Assembly: GCA_965223255.1 (NCBI GenBank)
Contig: CBDCWA010000004.1
Coordinates: 2,666,001 to 2,730,000, forward strand
Reading direction: 5' to 3'
DNA length: 64,000 nt
Origin: CBDCWA01 sp965223255
Lineage (GTDB): Bacteria > Pseudomonadota > Alphaproteobacteria > Rhizobiales > Hyphomicrobiaceae
The notes below the pieces were generated by a model that saw nothing but the letters and a program-made list of their open reading frames with translations, made no database searches and was not told the DNA's origin. A program made the translations under genes and the position numbers. Positions 43,650 through 52,758 of this stretch are shown here, one piece after another. Numbering within the stretch: position 1 is the stretch's first letter; the number at the start of each line of letters is the position of its first letter.

Positions 43650-44711
43650 TCAGTTAAGCCCGTACAAAACGCGGGCATTATCACTCAGAATTTTCTCTCT
43701 GAGTGCCGCGCTAAGTTCCGCCCTATCATTGACTTTCAGCATGGCATCGAGCTCGGTAGACGTGTCGTGGTGGCCATAGTCGGTTGCCATCATCAAGCGA
43801 TCCTCGCCCACCACACGGGCCAGATACTCTATATCCTCATTGGCTTGGGCTGCGATGAAGAAGTTGCTTTCCGCCAATGCGCGCTGGGCATCGTACGATT
43901 TGCCACGCGCTTTAAATCGGCGCCAAAGTTCACTCATCACATAGGGAACCCAGGAGGCACCCGTCTCCACGAAACTCCACCGTAACTCTGGATACTGTTT
44001 GGGAATTTCTTTCAACAGCAAGGCATTAAAGGCGGTCAAGACGGGAAATTTGAACTTGGGAAAGCCATCGGATTTCACGAAGAAGTCATGAACTGCATAA
44101 CTGGCGTTGCCGGCATGAAAACATATCGGCAAATCTAGCTCTTGGGCCAGCGAGAAGAGTGGCGCGAAGTAGGGGTCAGTCATCTCTCGATCGACTGAAA
44201 GTCCACACATAAAGACCCCGCATGCGCCGTTTTCTTTCCCGAAAACGAGCTCATCGCGCAGAATACTGCCATCGTTCATCGACAGGAGTGGCGGCAGAAC
44301 GACCCACCGCAATCGCCCCTTGCCGCGGGAGCTTACGTCAGCAATCCAGCGGTTGTAACTCTTGATCAATGCGAGCTCGAGTTGCGGTTCCCGCGTTATG
44401 GGGCGCAGGAAGAGGCTTGGGTAAAGGACTTGGATATCAACACCCAAGTCGTCCATATGATCCAGGCGCTTTTGAATATCGCTCATTTCGCGACTGGCAC
44501 GATCGGTGTCCTGCCCGATATTGCGTTCGCGTCCAATCAACCTGCCATCTAGCGCCCAATATTGCCTGGGTGCCTCCATAGCGCCGTCAAATCGGGTGTC
44601 CGATCCTGCCAACTTCACGACAACCGGCTTATACATGATGTCTTCCGGCGGCATATAGTCCCAAGTGGCGGGCGTCTCTATGACGTGTGCATCTGCGTCT
44701 ATGCTTCTCAT
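43650..44711 (-). CDS. Amidohydrolase-2 family metal-dependent hydrolase/decarboxylase
   Basis: 353 residues from the ATG at 44711 (GGGAGAG upstream). TIM-barrel amidohydrolase with D7-x-H9 (SIDADAHVIET), a mid-barrel CFHAGNAS strand and the terminal MMATDYGHHD carrying the metal aspartate. It matches the protein encoded at 62305-63333 block by block (IDxDAHVIET, REMxDxxxRxxHMD, RGRLRWV, TDYGHxD), so the two are clear paralogues. This subfamily includes aromatic-acid decarboxylases and hydrolases. It may follow the aldolase gene's promoter or have its own. Confidence 0.93.
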   Translation of the reverse strand: MRSIDADAHVIETPATWDYMPPEDIMYKPVVVKLAGSDTRFDGAMEAPRQYWALDGRLIGRERNIGQDTDRASREMSDIQKRLDHMDDLGVDIQVLYPSLFLRPITREPQLELALIKSYNRWIADVSSRGKGRLRWVVLPPLLSMNDGSILRDELVFGKENGACGVFMCGLSVDREMTDPYFAPLFSLAQELDLPICFHAGNASYAVHDFFVKSDGFPKFKFPVLTAFNALLLKEIPKQYPELRWSFVETGASWVPYVMSELWRRFKARGKSYDAQRALAESNFFIAAQANEDIEYLARVVGEDRLMMATDYGHHDTSTELDAMLKVNDRAELSAALREKILSDNARVLYGLN

Positions 44712-44863
44712 GGTGCTCTCTCCCAAATTCGACCCCCAATGCGAGCCTTTCCGCTGCCTGTCCATACATGCTAGTATTCAATTTCAAAACCGACAATGGA
44801 TTTCGTATTCTTCAAAGCTGATGATCGGGTTGCCGGCATCCGCACGAATGGAATAACCGCCAA

Positions 44864-45748
44864 ATGCTACTCTCAGAAAAGGTTGCCATTATCGCCGGCG
44901 CTAGCCGCGGCATGGGGCGCGAAGTCGCCATAGCATTCGCACAGGCTGGCGCCCGGGGCATCATCGTGACTGCAGCGCCGGCAGTCGACGAAACACTGGC
45001 AGAAATTGAGGCCGAGCTTCAAGAAGTCACGGGCAAAGTTAGCGACGCGGGTGCACAGGCAATCGGGGTTGTGGCCGATGTGACAAACTGGAGCGACTGT
45101 CAGAATGTTGTCGACAAGGCGCTCGAAGCGTTCGGCACCCTGGATATTCTTCTTCACAACGCTGGAAAGAGCCAGCGCTATCATGGCGCGCGTGACATTC
45201 CGTTCTGGGAAACCGACCACGACGGGTGGCAGGAGGTTATAGTAACCAATGTCGTTGGCCCGTACTTCATGGCAAAAGCCGCAATTCCACATATGTTGAA
45301 GCAGGGCCGGGGACGTATCATTATCACATCCAAGAGTGCGGATTCTCAGCATGAAGCTTTTGCCGGTGCCTACGGACCGTCGAAAGCGGCGGTGGAGGCG
45401 CACGTTTTAAGCTGGGCCGAAGAAACATCGGGAACAGGTGTCAATTGCAATTGTATAAACCCGGGTGGTGCGGTGAACACACGCTTTGGGCGCGGCGCTG
45501 CACTTCAGCGTGGTCTAAATCCGGCGGTGATGAACAATTTAGCGGTGTGGTTGGCGTCTGATTTGTCGGCTGACTACAATGGTTGTCGGTTCTCGGCCAA
45601 GTATTGGGACGAGACACTACCGGTCGCTCAAGCTGCGGACTTATGCCGGGAGGCGCCGCTGTTTCCGGTTCCGATGAAGCCATCGAAACTAACACGCGCC
45701 TGGAAGGAAACGACCCGAGGTAGCGTTTCGCGCCAGTTCGCTGACTGA
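44864..45748 (+). CDS. Short-chain dehydrogenase/reductase
   Basis: 294 residues. Cofactor loop GASRGMG (12-18), HNAGKS, S-K-S-A-D, YGPSK (Y-x3-K) and a long C-terminal tail. NAD(P)-dependent oxidoreductase of the classical SDR type, a little longer than usual because of an insertion after strand 2 (PAVDETLAEIEAELQEV) and the extended C-terminus. It is divergent from the amidohydrolase at 43650. No clear ribosome site (the start follows an AT-rich leader), but the frame is open only from here. Confidence 0.92.
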   Translation: MLLSEKVAIIAGASRGMGREVAIAFAQAGARGIIVTAAPAVDETLAEIEAELQEVTGKVSDAGAQAIGVVADVTNWSDCQNVVDKALEAFGTLDILLHNAGKSQRYHGARDIPFWETDHDGWQEVIVTNVVGPYFMAKAAIPHMLKQGRGRIIITSKSADSQHEAFAGAYGPSKAAVEAHVLSWAEETSGTGVNCNCINPGGAVNTRFGRGAALQRGLNPAVMNNLAVWLASDLSADYNGCRFSAKYWDETLPVAQAADLCREAPLFPVPMKPSKLTRAWKETTRGSVSRQFAD

Positions 45749-45903
45749 GCCAATTGATCACGAGTGTCGTGCCATGATCGTTATTCGCAGACTAATCTGG
45801 CGCTGTTTGGCTGTGGCAAAGCACTGCAGTATTCCGTCAAAGACATTGACACAGCCTGTTACTGCCTTGGCATGAATTTTCACTCTTTAGGCCTGAACTT
45901 GGG

Positions 45904-47391
45904 ATGACAGATGTCAATGCAGATGTTGTGGTGATTGGCGCAGGCGTCGCCGGTCTGTGCGCAGCACTTGCTGCGAAAGAGGCAGGGGCCAATCCTGTCG
46001 TTATTGAGGCTGCGCCGGAACATGAGCGAGCCGGAAATACCGCCTTCGCTGCCGGAGCCTTCCGAATTGCCCATCGCGGTACCGACGACATCGTGAAGCT
46101 CATACCGGACCTCAGTCCCGAAGAATTGGCGACGACCGACTTTGGCCACTACACCGACGCTTATTTTTCGGACATGGCAAGACTCACCCGGGGCCGTTGT
46201 GATCCAGACCTCACCAAGACCCTGGTCGATGCCAGCCTTGACACCGCGGTCTGGATGCGCGGCCATGGTGTGCGTTTCATCCCGAACTACCGAAGTCAAG
46301 GCTATGTCGATGGCGGCAAGACGCGTTTTCGCGGGACGACTGTTGTCACGATCTCTGGTGGTGGTGCTGGTCTGACAGATGCGCTTTACAGGGCGATTGA
46401 TCGGGCCGGTATTCCTGTATTTTACAACACACGCGCCATCGCACTTGAGCGCACAATGAACGCTATCGAAGGCGTTCATGTCAGTGCGCCAGGCAGCGCC
46501 AACACCCTGCGCACTAATTCTGTCGTTATCGCATCAGGCGGGTTTGAGTCTAACCCAGCATGGCGTGCGCGCTATCTAGGTCCCGGCTGGGATCTGGCAA
46601 AGGTGCGCGGCACCCGCCACAACACCGGAGACGGGCTTCGAATAGCGACGGACATTGGGGCTAGTACGGCTGGCCATTGGTCCGGTTGTCATTCTGTCGC
46701 CTGGGATCTAAATGCGCCGACCTTCGGAGATATCAGCGTCGGTGTCGATTTCAAAAAAGACTCATACCAATACTGCGTAATGATCAATGCGCACGGTCAA
46801 CGTTTTTTGGACGAAGGTGAGGATATTCGAACATTCACCTATGCAAAAAACGGCGCCATTATCCTGCGCCAACCAGCCCAGTTCGCGTGGCAAATATTCG
46901 ATGGCAAAGTCTTGGACTTGCTTCGCGATGAATACAAAATTCGTCGTGTCACCAAGGTGCGTGCGGATTCTCTGGAAGCACTCGCCAATCAGCTCAGCGG
47001 CGTTGATAAGGCAAGATTTCTGCGCACCATCCAGACCTTCAATGATGCCGTAATCACCGATGTGCCCTTCAATCCCAACGTCAAGGATGGCCGCGCTACG
47101 AGGGGGCTCCCAATTCCCAAATCAAACTGGGCGAACACCATCGACACACCACCATTCGAAGCCTATGCCGTTACATGCGGTGTGACCTTTACTTTTGGCG
47201 GCCTTCGAATTTCAACCGAGAGTGAGGTCATTGACGTCGCCGGCTTGCCGATACCCGGCCTCTATGCTTGTGGCAGCGCAACCGGAGGCCTGTTTTATTT
47301 CAACTATCCTGGAGGATCAGGTCTTATCGCCGGTGCGGTGTATGGGAAAATTGCCGGCACAAACGCTGCCAAGCATTGCGTCGGCCGTTAG
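45904..47391 (+). CDS. FAD-dependent tricarballylate dehydrogenase-like flavoprotein
   Basis: 495 residues. N-terminal FAD-binding GAGVAGLCAA (12-21) and E at the end of strand 2 (VVIEAAP), then a capping domain (about 240-370) and a C-terminal FAD segment (GLYACGSATGGLFYFNYPGGSGL). It belongs to the succinate dehydrogenase/fumarate reductase flavoprotein family and looks like TcuA, which oxidises tricarballylate to aconitate; ketosteroid dehydrogenase-like activity cannot be excluded. It follows the SDR by 155 bp and precedes an MFS exporter. A link with the TctA/TctC carboxylate uptake genes is attractive but unproven. Confidence 0.9.
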   Translation: MTDVNADVVVIGAGVAGLCAALAAKEAGANPVVIEAAPEHERAGNTAFAAGAFRIAHRGTDDIVKLIPDLSPEELATTDFGHYTDAYFSDMARLTRGRCDPDLTKTLVDASLDTAVWMRGHGVRFIPNYRSQGYVDGGKTRFRGTTVVTISGGGAGLTDALYRAIDRAGIPVFYNTRAIALERTMNAIEGVHVSAPGSANTLRTNSVVIASGGFESNPAWRARYLGPGWDLAKVRGTRHNTGDGLRIATDIGASTAGHWSGCHSVAWDLNAPTFGDISVGVDFKKDSYQYCVMINAHGQRFLDEGEDIRTFTYAKNGAIILRQPAQFAWQIFDGKVLDLLRDEYKIRRVTKVRADSLEALANQLSGVDKARFLRTIQTFNDAVITDVPFNPNVKDGRATRGLPIPKSNWANTIDTPPFEAYAVTCGVTFTFGGLRISTESEVIDVAGLPIPGLYACGSATGGLFYFNYPGGSGLIAGAVYGKIAGTNAAKHCVGR

Positions 47392-47555
47392 CTTGACAAA
47401 CACGTAAAAGACCGGGTCGTCTGAGCCCGGCGGCATGTTTAGTGGCCGGCTGCAAGATAGTCATCTAATTCCAACCGTGGTCCAATTGGTCATTCTCATG
47501 GTTATGATATGTCGTTAGTTGATGAATTCACACCTAACCGCGAAGGAGCTGCTCA

Positions 47556-48794
47556 TTGCGAGGCTGGGAGACACTTCGGCATGGAGATTTTGCGCGCATC
47601 TGCGGTGTCAGATTTGCAAATACGCTTTCCAATCAGATCATCCAAATATCCATTGCTTGGTACGTCTACGACGTCACCGGAGACGCATTCGCACTTGCAT
47701 ATCTTGGTCTTGCGGGATTTTTGCCAGCAGTGGTTCTTGTCCTGTTCACCGGCTATGCCGCAGATCACATGGATAGGCGTACGACGATTGCAATCTCGGC
47801 CAGTGGTTTCGCGCTGACGTCTGTGGCACTGCTTGCCCTGATCTGGTCCGGAAGCAATCTGGTTTGGCCGGTCTACGTCTTGATCCTGTTCATCAGCTCC
47901 TGTCGTTCGTTTTTCAATACGGCATCGCGTGCAATTATTCCTAATCTGGTGCCGAAAGAGAAACTCTCCAGTGCGGTGGCGTTTGCCTCAGGCGCCGATC
48001 AAGTCGCCTACATATCGGGCCCGGCGATTGGTGGCCTACTTTACGCGGTTAGCGCAGAGCTGCCATTTATCGTCGCCTCCGCCACGCTCGCCCTTACGAC
48101 AATTGTAGCGTTGTTGGTGCGTTATCGAGGCGTGCCGCAAAAGAAGCGCGAGCCCGTTTCATTAAAGATCTTGACGGCAGGGTTCAGCTTCATGAGCAAT
48201 CGCCAGGTCATTCTAGGTGCAATAACGCTAGATGCGCTGGTAGGCTTATTGGCCAACATCAACATCCTGTTGCCGATCTTTGCCAAGGATATTTTGCAGG
48301 TGGGCCCTGAGGGTCTTGGAATTCTGCGCTCCGCGCCGGCCGTGGGCGCGCTATTAATGGCGGCATGGCTGGCCAATAATCAATTCGCCAACCGCCGTGC
48401 TGGCATCAAGTTGTTTATTTCGGTAGCTGTTTTTGGAGTTGCGACGGTACTTTTCGGTGTTTCCGAAAGCTTTGTCTTCTCACTGCTGGCATTAATGGTG
48501 GTTGGTGCCGCGGACATGATCAGTGTCGTCATTCGCCATACCCTAATCCAAGGGGATACGCCTGACGAATTGCGCGGCCGCGTTTCCTCCGTGAATTCAC
48601 TGTTCACAAGCGCATCCAGCGAACTAGGGCGGTTCCGAGCCGGCGTCGTTGCAGGATTTCTAGGGGCTGTTCCCGCAGCTGTGATCGGCGGCGCGGCAGC
48701 CATTGCAATCACCGTGATATGGCCGGTTGTGTTTCGTGAGCTGAGGCTACGCGATCACTTGTTGGATAAGGCGGAAAGTGAAAAGCAGGTATGA
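47556..48794 (+). CDS. MFS transporter (EntS-like exporter)
   Basis: 412 residues, TTG start at 47556, the only start after an in-frame TAA; GAAGGAG lies 7 bases upstream. Twelve membrane helices in two halves. It resembles the MFS_3/EntS branch (FARICGVRFANTLSNQIIQISIAWYVYDVTGD, LGLAGFLPAVVLVLFTGYAADHMDRR with the D-x-x-D-R-R loop). Members export siderophores, drugs or small acids by proton antiport. Substrate unknown. Confidence 0.92.
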   Translation: MRGWETLRHGDFARICGVRFANTLSNQIIQISIAWYVYDVTGDAFALAYLGLAGFLPAVVLVLFTGYAADHMDRRTTIAISASGFALTSVALLALIWSGSNLVWPVYVLILFISSCRSFFNTASRAIIPNLVPKEKLSSAVAFASGADQVAYISGPAIGGLLYAVSAELPFIVASATLALTTIVALLVRYRGVPQKKREPVSLKILTAGFSFMSNRQVILGAITLDALVGLLANINILLPIFAKDILQVGPEGLGILRSAPAVGALLMAAWLANNQFANRRAGIKLFISVAVFGVATVLFGVSESFVFSLLALMVVGAADMISVVIRHTLIQGDTPDELRGRVSSVNSLFTSASSELGRFRAGVVAGFLGAVPAAVIGGAAAIAITVIWPVVFRELRLRDHLLDKAESEKQV

Positions 48795-49182
48795 ACGAGA
48801 TTGTTCCAACTGTTGTACGGCCTGGGTTGGGATAGCTTAGATAAACGCAACGCCTTATTGGTAAGCAGGCACTCGCAAAGGACGGCTATGCCACTGGCAA
48901 AACTTGGCTTCGAGGGAATGTCGACCTGAGAACTTGGCAGTTCCCTTAAGGGGCCTCACGCCAATGCTGTTAAGACGGGGGGCGGTTCAATTCTGGCCCC
49001 TTCCACTCGGACGTGAAGCAGAAGCATTAAGCACCTTAGACTTAGAGCGACGTTTGTTCGAATGGTCAAACCTATCGATCTACGGATTGATGGAACACTT
49101 TGCAGCCAGGCAACTTTACCGTGCAATATTTTGTCTAGTTAGTCGGCCACACAATGTGCGCCCGGCAACAAAGATACATGGC
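48795..49182. other. Intergenic region between convergent genes
   Basis: About 390 bp between the MFS gene and hydantoinase B. A plus-strand ORF (48904-49371) covers part of it but runs antisense into the hydantoinase gene and has no recognisable product. No terminator is evident. Confidence 0.45.
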
Positions 49183-50880
49183 CTAATCCATCTGATTGAG
49201 ATCGAGACCGTAATCCATCAAGGCCGCCTGGCTCGAGATATATCCGCGCAGCAGGTCGGATTTCACGGATTGTGGCAAACGATCCAAGGGATCTCCGAAG
49301 CCTCCACCACCTCCGACCTCGACCGAAACGACATCGCCAACTTCGAGAGGAAAAGACTTGATCTTATGTAGCGTCACCTCTTCGCCAGTCGCGGCCCTTT
49401 TGACCGTAACCCAACCTGGCTTACCCGCGTGACCACCTGCAACGCCCCACGGCGGGCATTGTATCCGGTCGAATTTAACAACCAGACGACAAGGCCTCAG
49501 AACCTCATAAACATTTCTCATACCAAGGCCGCCACGGAACTTGCCCGGCCCACCTGAATCGGGCCTCAGCGATAACTCCCGTATGCGCAACGGGTAGAGT
49601 GCCTCTTGCAATTCCATTGGGATCAGTCGCGTGTCGCCATGGGCCATAGTGCGAAATGGACCGGAACCATCTTGGCGCAAACTGGCTCCCCACCCACCAT
49701 AGCCACAGGTATGGCAATCGTAGGGTGCCCCTGACGAATCCGTTCCGAGGAAACGAAAACCGGCGAATGTTCCGTAATGCCCGGCGGCCACACGCTCCGG
49801 CAGTACGTGCTCAAATGCCCGGATTGTGGCGTCAATGATGGTTGGAAATGGCTGCGAATAGTTGCCTATTGGAGCCGTTGGTGCGGCACTCAGAATTTTG
49901 CCCTCGGGCAGGATAAGTCTCAGCGGGCGAAATGTACCTTCATTGGCAGGTTCGTCGGATCCAAGCAAATACTTGAAGGCAACGCGGGCAGTCGTTCGCC
50001 CTCCGCCGTAGAATCCAGAATTAATACACCCCTGTACTTGATCGGATATGCCTGAATAATCGACGGTTAGCTCATCGCCTAACACGATAACCCTTACGTT
50101 GAGTGGGATCCGATCTTCTCCTTCACCGTCATTGTCGAGAAACGCCTCGGCCTGATATGCCCCGTCTGGCATTTCGGCAACGCGAGACCGGGCTGCTGCT
50201 TCCGACTGGTCAAGGATGGCAGCAATGCAACGCAGATAGAGCTCTCCGCCATATTTGTCTGCCATTTTCGCAATCCGATCTCTACCCAGCAAGCAACCCC
50301 CAAGCTGTGCAGCGATGTCGCCCATCAAAGCTGTCGGAGTACGAGTGTTATTCTCGATAATCCGATAGACTTCTTCTATCGGTTCACCTTTCGACCAGAG
50401 CTTGATGGAACGTAGTTGCAATCCCTCCATAAAGACATCGGTCGAACGCGGCACTGCGCCGCCGACATCAATCCAATGCATATTAATTGCAAAGAATCCA
50501 ACCAACCCATCACGGTCTGATCCTGAGTAAATCGGCGTGAACATTACGACATTGTTCAGATGCTGACCCTGTACTGCAGGATGGTTGCAAACGATGACAT
50601 CACCATGATGCAAACGCGTCTTACCGTAGACAGCAATGCCATCACGGACCGCCATACTCAGGCTGTCGGCAACGAATATTGGCATGCCGCCGCGGCACTG
50701 AGCAATCAACTCTCCGTCAGGTCCAGTCAATCCGACCGCGAAATCTTTATATTCATAAATATAGGGACTGAAAGCTGTACGTGTGATGTTCGCATCAATC
50801 TGATCGGCGATAGCTGTGACGCCATGGCGAACAATTTCAAGTGTTATTGGATCGACCGTGTCGACATCAATTATGGGCAT
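49183..50880 (-). CDS. Hydantoinase B/oxoprolinase family protein
   Basis: 565 residues from the ATG at 50880 (a GTG one codon earlier is also open). HyuB features are clear: DPITLEIVRHGVTAIADQID at the start, SPYIYEYKDFAVGLTG, and the C-terminal RELSLRPDSGGPGKFRGGLG and VGGGGGFGDPLDR. HyuB normally works with an ATP-hydrolysing HyuA subunit to open 5-membered cyclic amides or carboxylate ketones (hydantoins, oxoproline, acetone). No hyuA is within the window, which is unusual. The gene is divergent from a Bug-type binding protein. Confidence 0.94.
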   Translation of the reverse strand: MPIIDVDTVDPITLEIVRHGVTAIADQIDANITRTAFSPYIYEYKDFAVGLTGPDGELIAQCRGGMPIFVADSLSMAVRDGIAVYGKTRLHHGDVIVCNHPAVQGQHLNNVVMFTPIYSGSDRDGLVGFFAINMHWIDVGGAVPRSTDVFMEGLQLRSIKLWSKGEPIEEVYRIIENNTRTPTALMGDIAAQLGGCLLGRDRIAKMADKYGGELYLRCIAAILDQSEAAARSRVAEMPDGAYQAEAFLDNDGEGEDRIPLNVRVIVLGDELTVDYSGISDQVQGCINSGFYGGGRTTARVAFKYLLGSDEPANEGTFRPLRLILPEGKILSAAPTAPIGNYSQPFPTIIDATIRAFEHVLPERVAAGHYGTFAGFRFLGTDSSGAPYDCHTCGYGGWGASLRQDGSGPFRTMAHGDTRLIPMELQEALYPLRIRELSLRPDSGGPGKFRGGLGMRNVYEVLRPCRLVVKFDRIQCPPWGVAGGHAGKPGWVTVKRAATGEEVTLHKIKSFPLEVGDVVSVEVGGGGGFGDPLDRLPQSVKSDLLRGYISSQAALMDYGLDLNQMD

Positions 50881-51090
50881 CACTTCGTACTTTTGTGTTT
50901 ATGATGGTAATTCATTCGGCAGTAGCCAAGGTCAAGCATGGCGTCAGTCGCAGTATTCTTTAAGACTTCAGGGTTGACAGACACAAACTCACCTTGGAGC
51001 TTTTATTTGCTAAACAAACGACATTGGCCTAACCTTGGTATCAAAGGCTCAAGAACGACATAGATGCCTAAAGACTTTCAGGAGGAAACC

Positions 51091-52368
51091 ATGGATCATC
51101 GTATATTGCAAAGCGCATCTGCCGCGGCGATTGCAACAATCGGCACACTGCTAACTTCGGCTACATCTGCATCCGCTCAGAGCCCGGAACAGTTCTATAA
51201 AGGACGCGAACTTACAACGATCATCGGGTTCCATCCGGGCGGCGGGTACAATGCATACATGCGCCTGCTTTCCAAGCACATGGCGCGTTATATTCCTGGT
51301 AATCCCACCATTGTTCCTCGCAACAAGCCAGGTGCCGGCAGTTTGTTGGCTGCAAACTACATATACAATGTCGCACCTAAGGACGGGAGTGTGATGGGCA
51401 TGTTCGCGTCTTCAACGCTGTTTTCGAAACTGCTGGGTGAAAAGAAAGCGAAGTTTGAAATCAACAAGTTTACGTGGATTGGAAACCTTGATGTAACGAC
51501 TGGAACCTGCACAGTCTGGCATGAGTCAGGAATTAAGTCCTTTGACGAGTTCCGCAAGCGTGAGATCATTTATGGTGCCGCGGGCCCAGGTTCAGTCAAC
51601 AGCCAGCATCCAAGAGGTTTCAACGCGTTGCTTGGCACCCGCATCAAAGTAATCCACGGATTTCCCGGCTCGACGGGCGTATTGCTCGCCATGCAGCGTG
51701 GTGAGGTCGATGGCGGATGCGGCTTTGCGCTCTCATCGCTGAAGGCAAGACGTCGACAGGTATGGAAACAAGGCAAATTGATAGTGGTAATACAAACGGG
51801 CAAGGAAAAGAGCGCAGAACTTTCGGGCGTACCCCACCTCTACGAGATGGCCAAGAGCGAAGAGGATAAGAAAGTGATGGATCTGATCTTTGGCACCCAC
51901 GCCCTCGGCCGTCCAATTTCGGCGCCGCCAGGAGTTCCAGCAGATCGTGTCAAGGTTTTGCGCGCGGCCTTCAATGCGACGATGAAAGACGCTGAGTTCC
52001 TAAAGGATGCGAAGAAAAGGCATCTGCCTATCAATCCATGGACCGGCGAGAAGACCGAAAAGTTCGTCGCCACGTACGCGTCGTATTCAAGGAAGGTCGT
52101 AGACCGGGCGATAAATGCGCTTAAGATCGGCGAAATAGTCAAAGTCAAACTCAAAAAGCTGAGCGGCAAAATCAAGGCGATCAAGAAGCGGAGGCTCACG
52201 GTCACGGATGCCTCGGGCAAGGACATCAAGATCAAGGTCCATCCGCGACGCACAAAGCTGACGATTGCAGGAAAGAAGGCCAAGCCCAAGGATCTCAAGG
52301 TCAACATGTCCTGCTCAATGGACTACTACGGTGCAGGCGACTTGGCGAAGAAGATGAGTTGTAACTAG
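51091..52368 (+). CDS. TctC/Bug-type solute-binding protein with one C-terminal accessory domain
   Basis: 425 residues from the ATG at 51091 (AGGAGG site). Signal peptide 1-29 (SATSASA). The Bug plan follows: FHPGGGYNAYMRLLSKHMARYIPGNP, VPRNKPGAGSLLAANYIY, GSVNSQHPRGFNALLGTRIKVIHG in consecutive blocks, QRGEVDGGCGF. The last 72 residues resemble the duplicated C-terminal domain of the protein encoded at 32607 (RRTKLTIAGKKAK, DLKVNMSCSMDYYGAGD, final SCN), one copy here. It is periplasmic. A matching permease is not adjacent; the TctAB at 36953 could serve. Confidence 0.9.
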   Translation: MDHRILQSASAAAIATIGTLLTSATSASAQSPEQFYKGRELTTIIGFHPGGGYNAYMRLLSKHMARYIPGNPTIVPRNKPGAGSLLAANYIYNVAPKDGSVMGMFASSTLFSKLLGEKKAKFEINKFTWIGNLDVTTGTCTVWHESGIKSFDEFRKREIIYGAAGPGSVNSQHPRGFNALLGTRIKVIHGFPGSTGVLLAMQRGEVDGGCGFALSSLKARRRQVWKQGKLIVVIQTGKEKSAELSGVPHLYEMAKSEEDKKVMDLIFGTHALGRPISAPPGVPADRVKVLRAAFNATMKDAEFLKDAKKRHLPINPWTGEKTEKFVATYASYSRKVVDRAINALKIGEIVKVKLKKLSGKIKAIKKRRLTVTDASGKDIKIKVHPRRTKLTIAGKKAKPKDLKVNMSCSMDYYGAGDLAKKMSCN

Positions 52369-52448
52369 ATACTTGAGCAAGTTGCATTCACTGGGAATCG
52401 GGACGATTTCGAGCAAGATCAAGAAAAGCTACTTTAACCGTTGAAGGC

Positions 52449-52508
52449 GATCATCTGTGCGCTTTAAGTTGGAAGGTTCAGGCGGATCCAACTTAAAGCG
52501 CGATGATC
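52449..52508. repeat. Long perfect two-part inverted repeat
   Basis: GATCATC (52449-52455) and GCGCTTTAAGTTGGA (52459-52473) pair with TCCAACTTAAAGCGC (52487-52501) and GATGATC (52502-52508): 22 base pairs with a 3-base bulge and a 13-base loop. It lies 80 bp after the Bug gene. No T-run follows. It could be a repetitive extragenic element or a strong mRNA 3' hairpin. Confidence 0.8.
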
Positions 52509-52758
52509 TAATGGTTTGCAGCAGGGCCCATGCTTTGCTGCAACTACCGTTGACGCTCTTTGCAGGCAGAGGACGCCGGCGCCCAGGTCGACAGCCGGTC
52601 GGCTTTGAGAATGATGCAAAGCCCGCGGCACCAATGACAGAGATGATCCACTTTGATTGGTGTGGTGTCTCACCGCCGGTCACAGCACGCATTGCGCAGC
52701 GCCTCTGTAGATCCCAATGCTGTCTTGGCTCTTGCGGGTTATATTAATCGATATGGCA

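Noticed and set aside
48904..49371. Plus-strand ORF (152 codons)
   Set aside because: Runs into the hydantoinase B gene antisense; no family, no ribosome site.
52457..52747. Plus-strand ORF (96 codons)
   Set aside because: Its first codons are formed by the long inverted repeat and the rest is low-complexity; no homology recognised.
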